Made by a program: the position numbers and the translations under genes. Shown in pieces: positions 18,956 through 28,170 of a stretch of 64,000 bases of DNA; position 1 is the first letter of the stretch; each line of letters starts with the position of its first letter. Source of the stretch: Vibrio fortis. Its GTDB lineage: Bacteria > Pseudomonadota > Gammaproteobacteria > Enterobacterales > Vibrionaceae. Location of the stretch: positions 1,426,001 to 1,490,000 of the forward strand of contig NZ_AP025487.1 in NCBI RefSeq assembly GCF_024347475.1, in the 5' to 3' direction. Below the pieces are notes generated by a model that was not told where the DNA came from, did no database searches, and saw only the letters and a program-made list of their open reading frames with translations.

Positions 18956-18987
18956 AAGCCGCTTAGTCTGTACTAGGCGGCTTTCTT
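18956..18987 (+). terminator. Rho-independent terminator after prpE
   Basis: AAGCCGCTTAGT (18956-18967) pairs with ACTAGGCGGCTT (18972-18983) around a CTGT loop, a 12-bp stem with one wobble. A T-rich TCTT follows. It ends the prp cluster. Confidence 0.85.
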
Positions 18988-19145
18988 AGTTGTTAAATAA
19001 ATATAATGATAAAAAAGCATATCGTTCAATAAGTGTAATTTAAGGCGATATACATACCGATATAAGTATCTGCGCTTGTATCGTCGCTGTGTGTCAGTAA
19101 ACTAGGCTATAGTGTTATTTTGTGTAATAAAAGAAGACCCTAGCC

Positions 19146-19625
19146 ATGAGCTTAACATTGAGAGCTGCGCAAAATTCAGACCTTGAGCAGCTGAACGAGA
19201 TGATGTTTGAACTTCATCACTATCATCATCTTGCTAGCCCTGAGCACTTTAAAACGGCTGAGGAAATTGAGCAGGAGAAAAGCATCGCTCGATATCTCGA
19301 TGACCCTCAATGCTTAGTCTATGTCGCGTTGAAAGGGCAGCTGATAGTCGGCTTTGTGACAGGGCACTTTTGTGAATTGGTGTCTACGGTCAGTAAACCG
19401 GTTCAGATGGGAAGCATTGATGAGTTGTTCGTTTTACCCGATTACCGTAATCAATCAATCGCTGAGAAGCTTTTCGGTAAATTAGAGAAGACATTTGATG
19501 ATTATGGGGTGAAGCAGGTGTTTGTTGAAGTATGGGATTTCAATAGTAATGCCAAGCACTTCTATCAAAAAATGGGGTTCATACCGCACATTCAATGGTG
19601 GAGAAAGTCTTTAGTTAAAAGCTAG
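19146..19625 (+). CDS. GNAT family N-acetyltransferase
   Basis: A 159-residue acetyl-CoA-dependent acetyltransferase of unknown substrate. The GNAT core is readable: LTLRAAQNSDLEQL at the start, MGSIDELFVLPDYRNQSIAEKLF (motif A region, about residues 95-117) and VEVWDFNSNAKHFYQKMGF near the end (motif B). In motif A the usual R-x-x-G-x-A/G appears as RNQSIA, with Ser for Gly, which is tolerated in some members. It is a single gene between the prp terminator and the Nudix-PAP2 gene. No operon partner suggests a substrate. Confidence 0.85.
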   Translation: MSLTLRAAQNSDLEQLNEMMFELHHYHHLASPEHFKTAEEIEQEKSIARYLDDPQCLVYVALKGQLIVGFVTGHFCELVSTVSKPVQMGSIDELFVLPDYRNQSIAEKLFGKLEKTFDDYGVKQVFVEVWDFNSNAKHFYQKMGFIPHIQWWRKSLVKS

Positions 19626-19697
19626 GCTGCGCTTAGTGAGTTACTCAATTACACTGCGGTGTTTTCGTTCGTATATTCTCTTTTGTAGGTAATTTCG

Positions 19698-21110
19698 TTG
19701 TTAAATCGTTTCTTCTTCATTTTATTGGTTTCTATATTTGGCGTTATCAATGTGTCGGCTCAAGAACAAATGCCCGATAACTTAGCCGGGGCGCTTTGTT
19801 TGGTTCGAGCTGATGATCAAATTGTTTTGGTCGACGAGATCATTACGGGTCAGCTGTCACTACCAGGTGGAACGATCGTATCTGGAGAACCTGCTTACAT
19901 AGCTGCCCAACGAGAGACCTGGGAAGAAGCCGGCTTAGCGGTAACTGTTGGGGAGATACTTGGTTATACCGATGGTGCTGTGGTGTTTGATTGTATCTCT
20001 GATTCAGACATCATTAGCTACGATGTAAAAAACGAAGTAGGTGGATTTGAGCTGCCCATTTGGTTTGCCCCGCATTATGGTGTCGAAGTCAGTCGCGCTA
20101 TGATTCTTGCTCCTGAAACGCTAGATGCTAAAGAATATCGCTACCCAGAGCAGTGGGGTGAGATTGTTGAGATGTTTAGTCGCGCTTCAGACCAACCGGT
20201 TACTTACGTTTCTGAGTTAGTAGCTGCTGCACCTCAAGTTCATCAAGGAGAGCTTGGTGTCATCGCGATGCTTCAAAATGCGATTAACTCACTGCCAAGT
20301 ACCATAGGTCATACCATTTTAGTGACCGATCTTATTGCCCAGCCTTGGATATTCATCGTTCTTTTACCGTTGATCGCGTGGCATTTTGGGCGCAATTTCG
20401 CGTTGAAGTTTGGCTTCACAATTATCTCAGTTACTCTGCTTACTTTAATTGCTCATCAAGGGTTCGGTTTACCTCGTCCGCACGCTTACCTTCCAACACT
20501 TAAGCTGGTGGAAAGCAGCGGTTATAGCTTCCCAAGTATGTTGGCTGCGATTTGGGTGAGTCTAACGAGTTTGGTCGTTTGGAAATTGAAAAAGCTTGAT
20601 GATCAAAAAGCTTGGTCGTGGATTGGATTTGGTTTGCTATGGATTACGCTATTTAAGGCTTACTCTGGAAGTGCGTTTTTCAGTGATGTATTAATGGGAG
20701 CGGTTTTAGGTGGTTTAACGACTTGGCATATTGTCAGATTAGATGCCAAACCGGATGTCAATATCAGTGAGCTGCTGAGCTCAAAATCGGTTTGGTGGGG
20801 GCTAGCGTTGATCTCCATCGTTTTAACTGTGATATGGCCACTCCCTACATTCACATTTTGGGTCGCGATTCTAATGACTATTGCTTGCATCGTAACCTTA
20901 ACTCACGCTAGGCCGTTGGTGGGACAGTTCTCATTCAACATTGTGGTGGGTGTGATTGCATTGCTCTTGGCAACTAACGGATTGATTAGCTGGGCCGGAA
21001 GCTTTGTTTCGTTCAGCGGTATTGGATCCTTGATTGTCGAAACACTTCGTTTTCCGCTGTTGATTTTGTTGGGCGTGGTTGCTTTCCGTCTACCTTGGAA
21101 AAGAGTTTAG
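19698..21110 (+). CDS. Exported Nudix hydrolase fused to a degenerate PAP2-like membrane domain
   Basis: A 470-residue fusion starting at TTG 19698 (AGGT upstream). Residues 1-22 are a signal peptide or signal anchor (FFFILLVSIFGVINVSAQ), placing the Nudix domain (~25-165) outside the cytoplasm. The Nudix box is complete: G-x5-E-x7-RE-x-W-EE-x-G-L in GGTIVSGEPAYIAAQRE followed by TWEEAGL (~56-79). From ~205 on there are several membrane helices arranged like a PAP2 phosphatase. However, PAP2 motif 1 reads HQGFGLPRP (Lys lost), motif 2 SGYSFPSML (catalytic His of PSGH lost), and motif 3 KAYSGSAFFSD (Arg and His lost). The Nudix half is therefore probably active on a periplasmic nucleotide or pyrophosphate, while the PAP2 half may be only structural. 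Substrate unknown. Confidence 0.8.
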   Translation: MLNRFFFILLVSIFGVINVSAQEQMPDNLAGALCLVRADDQIVLVDEIITGQLSLPGGTIVSGEPAYIAAQRETWEEAGLAVTVGEILGYTDGAVVFDCISDSDIISYDVKNEVGGFELPIWFAPHYGVEVSRAMILAPETLDAKEYRYPEQWGEIVEMFSRASDQPVTYVSELVAAAPQVHQGELGVIAMLQNAINSLPSTIGHTILVTDLIAQPWIFIVLLPLIAWHFGRNFALKFGFTIISVTLLTLIAHQGFGLPRPHAYLPTLKLVESSGYSFPSMLAAIWVSLTSLVVWKLKKLDDQKAWSWIGFGLLWITLFKAYSGSAFFSDVLMGAVLGGLTTWHIVRLDAKPDVNISELLSSKSVWWGLALISIVLTVIWPLPTFTFWVAILMTIACIVTLTHARPLVGQFSFNIVVGVIALLLATNGLISWAGSFVSFSGIGSLIVETLRFPLLILLGVVAFRLPWKRV

Positions 21111-21129
21111 ACTAGATAGTGCGTAATAA

Positions 21130-21160
21130 AAAAGGCTGTGAAGACAGCCTTTTGTGTTTT
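21130..21160. terminator. Bidirectional rho-independent terminator (Nudix-PAP2 gene / HAD phosphatase gene)
   Basis: AAAAGGCTGT (21130-21139) and ACAGCCTTTT (21144-21153) form a 10-bp stem with a GAAG loop. A runs lie on the left and T-rich sequence on the right, so it can serve the plus-strand gene ending at 21110 and the minus-strand gene ending at 21197. Confidence 0.88.
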
Positions 21161-21196
21161 TGCTTTGAAGGACGAGAGCCTGTTGCCGTAAAGCGA

Positions 21197-22006
21197 TTAT
21201 TTATCAAAGATAAACTTATCGATAGCCTTAGCAACACCGTGGTCGTTATTACTGGCGGTGATGTAGTTGGCAATTTCCTTCGTCTCTGCCATCGCATTTT
21301 CCATCGCGATACCTAGACCGGCATACTCCAGCATATGATGGTCATTTTCAGCATCACCCATACAGATCACTTCGTCAGAACGAATACCTAAATGATTTGC
21401 AATGGCTTCAATACCGACGCCTTTGTTTGATTTAGGGTTTAAGAACTCTAGGAAGAAAGGCGCACTTTGAACAATCGTGAATTGGGTTTTTAAATGTTCT
21501 GGTAGCTTGCTGATGATCTCTGTGAGTTTGCTTGGCTCGGCAACAATCATAGTTTTGATGATCTGATGGTCGTCTTCAAGCTGCGCAAAATCAAACTCAG
21601 TAATATCGAGGCCGTTAATTCGAGCTTCAATACCTGTGTATTCGTTGTTTTCTGGTGTAATTAGACCATGTACTTTACTGAAGGCGTGAACATAGCCACC
21701 CAGTTCGTTAGCAATGTTGGCAATTTCTTTGGCAGCTTTACCATGGCTGATTTCGCTATGAATGACTTCTTTTGTTGATACGTTTTGCACCATTGAGCCG
21801 TTATAGAAAAGAACGAAATCGTCTTCGCCATTGATATCTAACTCATCGAGTTTGCTTTGCATCCCTTCTAGTGGGCGCCCTGACGCTAATACTACTTTTA
21901 CGCCTGCAGCTCGAGCGCGCGCAATCGCATCTTTGTTCTCTGCAGAGATGACTTTATCACTGTTTAATAGTGTGCCATCCATATCCAGAGCAATCAGTTT
22001 GTACAT
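21197..22006 (-). CDS. yidA: Cof-type HAD-IIB sugar-phosphate phosphatase (YidA-like)
   Basis: A 269-residue cytosolic HAD-superfamily phosphatase. Motif I is LIALDMDGTLLNSD with the catalytic pair D8/D10. VLASGRP (~41-47) is motif II, and a lysine in SNKGVGIEAI (~194) and GDAENDHHML (~218) complete motifs III and IV. The large IIB cap lies between. Length and N-terminal text match YidA, which acts on sugar phosphates in vitro; the physiological substrate is not certain. It is transcribed alone, convergent with the Nudix-PAP2 gene and sharing its terminator. Confidence 0.85.
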   Translation of the reverse strand: MYKLIALDMDGTLLNSDKVISAENKDAIARARAAGVKVVLASGRPLEGMQSKLDELDINGEDDFVLFYNGSMVQNVSTKEVIHSEISHGKAAKEIANIANELGGYVHAFSKVHGLITPENNEYTGIEARINGLDITEFDFAQLEDDHQIIKTMIVAEPSKLTEIISKLPEHLKTQFTIVQSAPFFLEFLNPKSNKGVGIEAIANHLGIRSDEVICMGDAENDHHMLEYAGLGIAMENAMAETKEIANYITASNNDHGVAKAIDKFIFDK

Positions 22007-22195
22007 GTGGATCCTTACTTACAAAAAATAAAAAACTAACAAAAATGAATGTTGGCAAGGATAAGGCAAGTCGAAACTCCAAGCTAGGGCTTTGATCAAC
22101 GGATTTTGTAATACTCATTTGTTTGACCCAAGCCTTTAAGTGCTTTATCGTCTCCGCCTAATTTGTTTTACGAAATGATGTGAGCTGAGGGAAAG

Positions 22196-22864
22196 TTGTA
22201 CAAGATTAATGAAATGTTTGAAACCATCCAAGGTGAAGGTGTCTTTACTGGTGTTCCAGCCGTATTCGTGCGCCTGCAAATTTGTCCAGTAGGCTGCTCT
22301 TGGTGCGACACTAAACAGACGTGGGAAGCACTTGCTGAAGACGAAACTTCTCTTGGCGATATTATGGTGAAAACAGAAGACTCACCGACTTGGTCTGCAG
22401 TTGATGCTCAAGGCATAGTCGACCAATATGTAAAGCAAGGCTTCAATGCGAAACATATTGTGATTACCGGTGGTGAGCCTTGTATTTACGATCTTGTGCC
22501 TTTAACAGAAGCGTTTGAAAAGATGGGTTGTCGCTGTCAAATTGAGACTAGCGGAACGTCAGAAGTTAAAGCAACGGCAAATACCTGGGTGACGGTGTCA
22601 CCTAAAGTAGCAATGAAGGCGAAGCTAGAGATTTTAGATAGTGCTCTGCAGCGCGCTGATGAGATTAAGCATCCAGTCGGTACATCAAAAGATATCGACC
22701 AACTTGATCATTTACTAGAGCGTGCTGAGGTATCTTCAGAAACCGTAATTGCACTACAGCCAATCAGCCAAAAAGATCGCGCGACCCAATTATGTATTGA
22801 TACTTGTATTGAAAGAAACTGGCGCCTATCTATTCAAACACACAAATATCTGAGTATTGCTTAA
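22196..22864 (+). CDS. queE: 7-carboxy-7-deazaguanine synthase
   Basis: A radical-SAM enzyme of 222 residues that converts 6-carboxytetrahydropterin to 7-carboxy-7-deazaguanine in queuosine precursor synthesis. Start is TTG 22196, preceded by GAGGG with 4 bases between; it gives the family N-terminus [15 protein letters not shown]. The cluster cysteines are C30, C34 and C37 ([11 protein letters not shown]). [13 protein letters not shown] (~95) is the SAM-binding GGE motif. [12 protein letters not shown] is also typical. queC follows 29 bp downstream. I saw no preQ1 riboswitch in the 189-bp leader. Confidence 0.94.
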   Translation: MYKINEMFETIQGEGVFTGVPAVFVRLQICPVGCSWCDTKQTWEALAEDETSLGDIMVKTEDSPTWSAVDAQGIVDQYVKQGFNAKHIVITGGEPCIYDLVPLTEAFEKMGCRCQIETSGTSEVKATANTWVTVSPKVAMKAKLEILDSALQRADEIKHPVGTSKDIDQLDHLLERAEVSSETVIALQPISQKDRATQLCIDTCIERNWRLSIQTHKYLSIA

Positions 22865-22893
22865 CTCAGCCGCACTGTCGAAAAGGATTAAAA

Positions 22894-23589
22894 ATGAAAA
22901 AAGCAGTTGTTGTATTCAGTGGTGGGCAAGATTCAACCACGTGTTTGGTTCAAGCTCTGAAAGAGTATGATGAAGTTCATGCGATTACTTTTGACTATGG
23001 TCAGCGTCACAGACTGGAAATTGAAGTTGCGCAAAATCTAGCAAAAGAGCTTGGGGTAAAAGCCCATAAGGTTATGGATGTAACCTTGCTGAATGAACTT
23101 GCGATTAGCTCACTGACGCGTGATGACATCCCTGTATCTCATGAGCTGCAAGAGAACGGCTTACCGAATTCTTTCGTTCCGGGTCGTAACATCCTGTTTC
23201 TGACACTGGCAGGAATTTATGCCTACCAAATCGGTGCTCAAGCGGTGATTACTGGTGTTTGCGAAACCGACTTTTCTGGCTACCCTGATTGTCGCAATGA
23301 CTTTGTAAAGGCGATGAACTCTGCGCTTGTGCAAGGTATGGACAGAGAACTGGATATCAAGACTCCGCTTATGTGGTTGAACAAAGCAGAGACTTGGGCG
23401 CTTGCTGACCAATACTCTGCGCTTGAACTTGTTCGCAACAAAACGTTGACTTGTTATAACGGCGTGATTGGCGATGGTTGTGGCGATTGCCCAGCATGTG
23501 AACTTCGTAAAGTTGGTTTGAACGACTACCTAGGTAATCGTGAAGAAATCATGGCTGAGTTGGTTCGTAAACAATCGGCGAATTGCTAA
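22894..23589 (+). CDS. queC: 7-cyano-7-deazaguanine synthase
   Basis: An ATP-dependent 231-residue enzyme converting 7-carboxy-7-deazaguanine to preQ0, the step after QueE. The PP-loop [13 protein letters not shown] is at the N-terminus (~6-18). [17 protein letters not shown] and [15 protein letters not shown] follow. The C-terminal zinc cysteines lie in [19 protein letters not shown] (~190-207). AAGGA precedes the ATG by 6 bases. It forms a two-gene operon with queE. Its last 41 bp overlap the 3' end of the convergent GGDEF gene. Confidence 0.95.
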   Translation: MKKAVVVFSGGQDSTTCLVQALKEYDEVHAITFDYGQRHRLEIEVAQNLAKELGVKAHKVMDVTLLNELAISSLTRDDIPVSHELQENGLPNSFVPGRNILFLTLAGIYAYQIGAQAVITGVCETDFSGYPDCRNDFVKAMNSALVQGMDRELDIKTPLMWLNKAETWALADQYSALELVRNKTLTCYNGVIGDGCGDCPACELRKVGLNDYLGNREEIMAELVRKQSANC

Positions 23590-25561
23590 AGCTGTTTGCT
23601 TCGATCGGGTCGTTATACGCATCAATGATGCAGTTTCTACCATTTGCTTTTGCTTGGTAGAGGGCTTGGTCAAGCACTGAGTAGAGAATGTCAAAGTCAC
23701 TTAATGATTTCTGGGTCGCCAAATAGGCGAGGCTCGCAGTAATCGTAAGTGGCTTTTTTGATTCTGATAAAAATTCATTGGTAGAGATCGCGTAGTGAAT
23801 TTCTTCAACACGTTCGCGTACGTCCTCGATATTTGTATCCCTTAATAGGATAAGAAACTCTTCACCACCTAGACGGCCTAATAACTCACCTTTGCTCAGA
23901 TGCTTGACGATTTGGTGGCTGACATGAATCAAGGCTTTGTCCCCAGTAGGGTGACCATACTGGTCATTGATTGCCTTGAATTTATCCAAATCCAACAGAA
24001 TCAACACGTGTTGTTTGTCTGCTTTTGTGGGAGCTTTTGTGTCTTTTACTCGTTTAATGGTTTCCGCTCGGCTGTAAGCCTTAGTCATTGAATCAATAGA
24101 GGCTTTTCGGCGTATTTTCTTATTAGAATAGAAAGTGAAGCTAGCGACGATAATCAGTAGTAGAACGATTATGTTATACATGAGCTTTTGCTGCTGCATC
24201 TTCTCAATTTCCAGCTTGTTAAGGTCATGTTGGTTGCGAAGTTGAGAGCTTTCTAGTTCTTGTTCATATTGATTGTGCGCGAGGCTCAGCGCTTCTAATG
24301 CTAAACGGTTATCTGTATTACGAGTGGCGATTTGAGACTGTGCATATTGCTCATAGTAGAAGAGTGCCTGTTGGTAATCTCCTTGAGCTCTGAAAAGTTG
24401 TGACAATTGTTGATACACGTCTGCCATATAGCTTTCTCGCTCCACTTGCTTTGCAATCACTAGGGCACGGTCCGCATAATCGAATGCTTCATTTAGTAGC
24501 TGTTGTTCTTCAAACATGTCACTGATAGCAAGGTAGGCTTGAATTCGCATCACGTTGTTATTTAGGTCGGTAGCATAGCCTAACGACTCAGTGAGATAAG
24601 CTCGTGCTAATGGGTATTGTTTGGTCGCGGTGTACGCTTTTCCTAAACCCAATGTTGTCATGGCGGTACCGAAGTTGTGGCCAGACGAGTGGAGCAATGT
24701 CTTTGCTTGTAGAAATTGTGAGATAGCCGAGTCGTAGCGAGACTGGGCCATATACAGTTTGGCAAGACTATGACGAACTTGTGCCTTCATCAGATCAGAG
24801 GCATCAATGCGCAATTGAAGTGCGAGTTTTAAATACTGCTCAGATTTATCAAACTGTTTCATCTCTTTGAAAAGATTGCCTAAATCATTGTAGACCCCAG
24901 AGATATCTTGTCCTTTCGGAAAAGACTCCACTAAAGTCATGTAGGTATTGAGTGCCGCTTGATAGTCACTTCTGAAATACTGGTTATTGGCGATGACACG
25001 GTAAGCAATAGATTTAGGTAAGACTGGGTCTGCAATATCGTTGATGTCAGCCTCAAGTATTGAGCAGTAGTAATTGGCCTTGTGATAACGCGACTGCTCG
25101 TTAAGTGAGCGGCACAGCTGATACTTTATTAACAGCTTTCCCGTTTCATCATTTTGGGCTTTCATTTGCTTAAGAAGTCGAGCGAAGCGCTGTTGAGATT
25201 CTTGATAGTGTCCCTGACCATCTAAGGATAATGCTTCTATGAATTGGCTTTCTAATTGTTGGTAATTCTCGTCACCTGAGCTCCCGCCATAAAAAGGCTG
25301 GTCGTGTTGAGTCATATAGGTGTATAGCAGGGCAGAGGTATAGAGTTTCTCTCCGTTAGGTATAGCGCTGGCGTAGCGTGCCTTAAGCAGGTTTAAAGCG
25401 CGAGAAGGGTCTGTACTGAGTGTAGAGAGATAAAGAGTGTTCCATTCTGAATTTGGAGTAGCGCCTAGATGAGGTTGAACATCAGAGCTTTCCGTATGCC
25501 CGTTTGACTTAACGGGTAAGCTTATGAATATGAAAAAGATGAAAGAAAGTAGGCGAATCAC
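23549..25561 (-). CDS. TPR-repeat diguanylate cyclase (GGDEF protein)
   Basis: A 670-residue protein starting at GTG 25561. It has a signal peptide ([16 protein letters not shown], ~4-20), a long periplasmic array of tetratricopeptide repeats (~90-450, e.g. [20 protein letters not shown] and [12 protein letters not shown]), a coiled stretch, one TM ([15 protein letters not shown], ~475-490) and a C-terminal GGDEF domain. The active site is GGEEF at 565-569 within [14 protein letters not shown], so c-di-GMP synthesis is expected. No RxxD inhibitory I-site precedes it at the usual spacing (SKGELLGRL), suggesting no product feedback through that site. No clear Shine-Dalgarno supports the GTG; the signal peptide does. 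Convergent overlap with queC is 41 bp. Confidence 0.88.
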   Translation of the reverse strand: MIRLLSFIFFIFISLPVKSNGHTESSDVQPHLGATPNSEWNTLYLSTLSTDPSRALNLLKARYASAIPNGEKLYTSALLYTYMTQHDQPFYGGSSGDENYQQLESQFIEALSLDGQGHYQESQQRFARLLKQMKAQNDETGKLLIKYQLCRSLNEQSRYHKANYYCSILEADINDIADPVLPKSIAYRVIANNQYFRSDYQAALNTYMTLVESFPKGQDISGVYNDLGNLFKEMKQFDKSEQYLKLALQLRIDASDLMKAQVRHSLAKLYMAQSRYDSAISQFLQAKTLLHSSGHNFGTAMTTLGLGKAYTATKQYPLARAYLTESLGYATDLNNNVMRIQAYLAISDMFEEQQLLNEAFDYADRALVIAKQVERESYMADVYQQLSQLFRAQGDYQQALFYYEQYAQSQIATRNTDNRLALEALSLAHNQYEQELESSQLRNQHDLNKLEIEKMQQQKLMYNIIVLLLIIVASFTFYSNKKIRRKASIDSMTKAYSRAETIKRVKDTKAPTKADKQHVLILLDLDKFKAINDQYGHPTGDKALIHVSHQIVKHLSKGELLGRLGGEEFLILLRDTNIEDVRERVEEIHYAISTNEFLSESKKPLTITASLAYLATQKSLSDFDILYSVLDQALYQAKANGRNCIIDAYNDPIEANSFSNSPIVYEPTQP

Positions 25562-25692
25562 AAATACGTGTCTGAATCAGATAAAGAACGTCATTCTAAA
25601 ATTAGTTTGATCTTGGTTCAAATTATCTGTGATAAGTGGCTAAAAATGTGTGAGTGAAATCTCGGCCACTATTTGGAAGAAGGAGGCAGGAT

Positions 25693-25719
25693 AAAAAAAT
25701 GGCCGCTATTGAGCGACCA
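25693..25719 (-). terminator. Rho-independent terminator after the DUF2750 gene
   Basis: On the minus strand TGGTCGCT and AGCGGCCA pair (one G-U wobble) around a CAAT loop, followed by seven T residues (25699-25693). It starts 30 bp after the stop codon of the DUF2750 gene. Confidence 0.85.
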
Positions 25720-25748
25720 CTTCTTATGACTTAGATGTACATCATTGA

Positions 25749-26099
25749 TTAGATGTATAGTTTCGCTAGGTCAGAAGGCTCTAGTTCTTTGCCTTCCAGA
25801 GAAGCATTCCAGTTAACGCCTACTAGTACACCATCTTCAGCTAGTGTTAGTAGCCAATCTTCAACGAAGATATCAAGTGGGATCTCTAGTACTTCGAAGT
25901 CTGCCCACTCTTCTACATTGTGCGTTTGAGCATCTTCTTTTGAAGACCAGAACGGCATTACTTCACTATTTTCAAATTCAGTAGAGTCACATGCTAGCCA
26001 ACCTTCTTCGTTGCGAAGGCCCCATACAAGTTTAGTTTCTTTTGATTCAGAAACGAATAGATCAAGGTTTGCTTGAGTATCAGCTGTTAGTTTGCTCAT
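25749..26099 (-). CDS. DUF2750 family protein
   Basis: A small acidic cytosolic protein of 116 residues with no signal peptide or membrane segment. The text LVWGLRNEEGWLACDS, then VMPFWSSKEDAQ and IPLDIFVEDWLLTLAEDGVLVGVNWN, matches the DUF2750 family as I know it from gammaproteobacteria; its function is unknown. Tryptophan- and acid-rich character is typical. AGAGA lies upstream of the ATG at a workable distance. It is a single-gene unit with its own terminator. Confidence 0.75.
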   Translation of the reverse strand: MSKLTADTQANLDLFVSESKETKLVWGLRNEEGWLACDSTEFENSEVMPFWSSKEDAQTHNVEEWADFEVLEIPLDIFVEDWLLTLAEDGVLVGVNWNASLEGKELEPSDLAKLYI

Positions 26100-26235
26100 G
26101 AAATAGTTCTCTATATTGATAACGTGGCAAGGTTACCATTAACGCCGCCTTAGGTACATGGCTTAAATGGGATAACCTATGCCTTTGATGGTTTATTTCA
26201 GAGTATTGGACCACTAAGTTACTTGGGTATGACGG

Positions 26236-26853
26236 TTACTTTTCTATCTTAGTAAAGATATGCCATTCTTCTTTAATATGGCCCTTAAATCCGGCAACAG
26301 ACGCAACCACTTTACGGTTGAGAGCATGACTAATCGTATCTTGATTGATTCCGCCAGACGCTGAATCGCCGTAACCCACAATATTAATTCTTGATGGAGC
26401 AATGCCATTGCTGATCAAGGCTCGACGCACGTTAGCGGCGCGTTCTTTTGAAAGCATCAAGTTATGCTCTGCGTTGCCTGTTTTACTCGCATAACCTTGC
26501 AGCTGAATCGTAGTCGTCTCATAGCGCTTCAAAAATGCTGCCATTTGACGGATCTGGTTCAAGAATGCTGGGTTTATCTCTGTCGAATTATTCGCAAATA
26601 AGATGTGGAGTTGTTTTTGTTCTGAGGATTCGAAGTATGAACCACAGCCATCATTATCAATTTCAGCTCCAGTAGGCGTTCCAGGACAAAGGTCACGAGC
26701 ATTAATAACGCCGTCGTTGTCATCATCCTGTAAGTCATAGATTTGGTCTGACTTTGGTGTTGGTATGTAGGTATATTCGTCATCGAACTGCTGAGCGATG
26801 GCTGACGAAGACATCACCATCAATAAAGCAGAGAAAATGCTAGATTTCTTCAT
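26236..26853 (-). CDS. OmpA family outer-membrane/peptidoglycan-binding protein with thrombospondin-3-like calcium repeat
   Basis: A 205-residue exported protein. A signal peptide occupies residues 1-20 (SALLMVMSSSAIAQ). A short calcium-binding segment DDDNDGVINARDLCPGTP with a paired cysteine in DNDGCG (~43-73) resembles thrombospondin type 3 repeats. The OmpA-C peptidoglycan-binding domain (~85-195) shows LHILFANNSTEINPAFLNQI, LQGYASKTGNAEHNLMLSKE and RINIVGYGDS. There is no beta-barrel. The gene begins 3 bp after the TolC-like gene, so they form one operon divergent from the adhesin. A role in anchoring the TolC-like secretion complex or adhesin to the cell wall is inference from this position. 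Confidence 0.85.
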   Translation of the reverse strand: MKKSSIFSALLMVMSSSAIAQQFDDEYTYIPTPKSDQIYDLQDDDNDGVINARDLCPGTPTGAEIDNDGCGSYFESSEQKQLHILFANNSTEINPAFLNQIRQMAAFLKRYETTTIQLQGYASKTGNAEHNLMLSKERAANVRRALISNGIAPSRINIVGYGDSASGGINQDTISHALNRKVVASVAGFKGHIKEEWHIFTKIEK

Positions 26854-26856
26854 TGC

Positions 26857-28170
26857 TTAGTATTCCACTTCTTCATGCCACTCTTCAGGCGTTTGTACTC
26901 GGAGTGCTGCTAGCAGGTTACCGGCGGCGTTCATGACTCTGTATTTTGCGTACTGCTCATCATATTTCGCATCGAGGTAGTCTTTTCGTGCTTCGAACAG
27001 TTCATTTTCGGTATTGAGCAAATCAAGGAGTGTACGCTTGCCTATACGGTATTGTTTTTCATAAGAGATGACAGTGTCGGATGCTGAATCTACATGGTCA
27101 GATAAGAACTCTTTTTGCTGAACCGTTAAGTCAAGTGCGCTCCAAGAAAGTCTTAAGCTCTCTTCAACGTTTCGGTAACTTCTTTCTCTAAGATCTTTCG
27201 CTTTATTAAGCTGGTAAGCCGCACTTTCTGCTCTGTCTTGATCTGCACCACCATTGTATAGGTTGTATTTCAGGCGGAGCATTGCTGAAAATTCGTCGCT
27301 ACTGCCTTCTGTACCACCTGCATCATCGCGCCAAGTTTGAGCAGCTTCTACCGATAGTGTTGGGTAATTAGTACTCTTTGATTGTTGATACTGAAATTTA
27401 GCGGAGTCAACATCCGCACGAGCAATTTTAATGACTGGGTGAGTTTGGAATGCCAGTTCAAGTGCACTGTCAATAGTGTATGGAATCGCAGCAGAATCAG
27501 CTCTTGGGAAAGTTAATCCAAGAGGCTTTTGCCCAGTGAGTCGTTTGAATTGCGTATGCGTGTCAAACAGATTGTTTTGAGCAGCGAGTAAATTACCGTG
27601 CGCTTTTGCGATACGAGCTTCCACTTGAGACATATCCGCAGTCGAACCAATGCCAGACTCTACACGCTTTCTGATATCTCGATAGATCTCTTTGTGGGTC
27701 GCTAGATTGCTTTCTGAAAGAGAAAGAACTTCATACGCCTTTACTGCATCGAGATAAATCTTCGTGACTTCCAACGCTGTATCTTGCGCTGTTGCAAGTA
27801 GTTGATAGCGCACTGATTCTGCATCTGCTGCAGTACGATCAATATCATTAAGTGTATTGGAGCCATCCCAAATCAACTGTGTCAGCGTAAGGGTTGCCTC
27901 TTTGCGGGTAAAGTCAGTGGTGTTGGAGTTTGATGCAAGATCGGTATGCTCATATCCAATACCAGCGTCTAGGTCGATACTTGGTCGGTAAGCGCCTCCA
28001 GAAGCATCGTTGAGATAACGCTTACTGATGTACTCATTGTAAGCACTTTTGATCTCAGGATTGTTCTCAAGAGTAAATGCAACCGCCTGCTCTAGAGTTT
28101 GACCATATGAAGGTAAACTTAAGAGGACAGCAAGCCCACATGTTGCAGTTTTAATCTTATTCACTGACAT
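26857..28170 (-). CDS. TolC family outer-membrane efflux/secretion protein (putative T1SS component for the adhesin)
   Basis: About 437 residues, of the TolC/LapE (AggA-like) family, which forms the outer-membrane exit duct of type I secretion. A signal peptide NKIKTATCGLAVLLSLPSYG is followed by TLEQAVAFTLENNPEIKSAYN, the usual TolC start. The internal duplication is visible (second half from ALELAFQTHPVIKIARADVD). SAMLRLKYNLYNGGADQD and YRIGKRTLLDLLNTENELFEA are classical. Start choice is uncertain: ATG 28170 has GGAG directly abutting it, GTG 28164 has GGAG 6 bases before, and frame-compatible ATGs occur at 28185 and 28263. It is divergent from the giant adhesin. Partner ABC and membrane-fusion genes are not in the window. 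Confidence 0.88.
   Translation of the reverse strand: MSVNKIKTATCGLAVLLSLPSYGQTLEQAVAFTLENNPEIKSAYNEYISKRYLNDASGGAYRPSIDLDAGIGYEHTDLASNSNTTDFTRKEATLTLTQLIWDGSNTLNDIDRTAADAESVRYQLLATAQDTALEVTKIYLDAVKAYEVLSLSESNLATHKEIYRDIRKRVESGIGSTADMSQVEARIAKAHGNLLAAQNNLFDTHTQFKRLTGQKPLGLTFPRADSAAIPYTIDSALELAFQTHPVIKIARADVDSAKFQYQQSKSTNYPTLSVEAAQTWRDDAGGTEGSSDEFSAMLRLKYNLYNGGADQDRAESAAYQLNKAKDLRERSYRNVEESLRLSWSALDLTVQQKEFLSDHVDSASDTVISYEKQYRIGKRTLLDLLNTENELFEARKDYLDAKYDEQYAKYRVMNAAGNLLAALRVQTPEEWHEEVEY

Noticed and set aside
22007..22195. preQ1 riboswitch before queE-queC
   Set aside because: I looked for the characteristic short hairpin with A-rich tail near the ribosome-binding site and found none.
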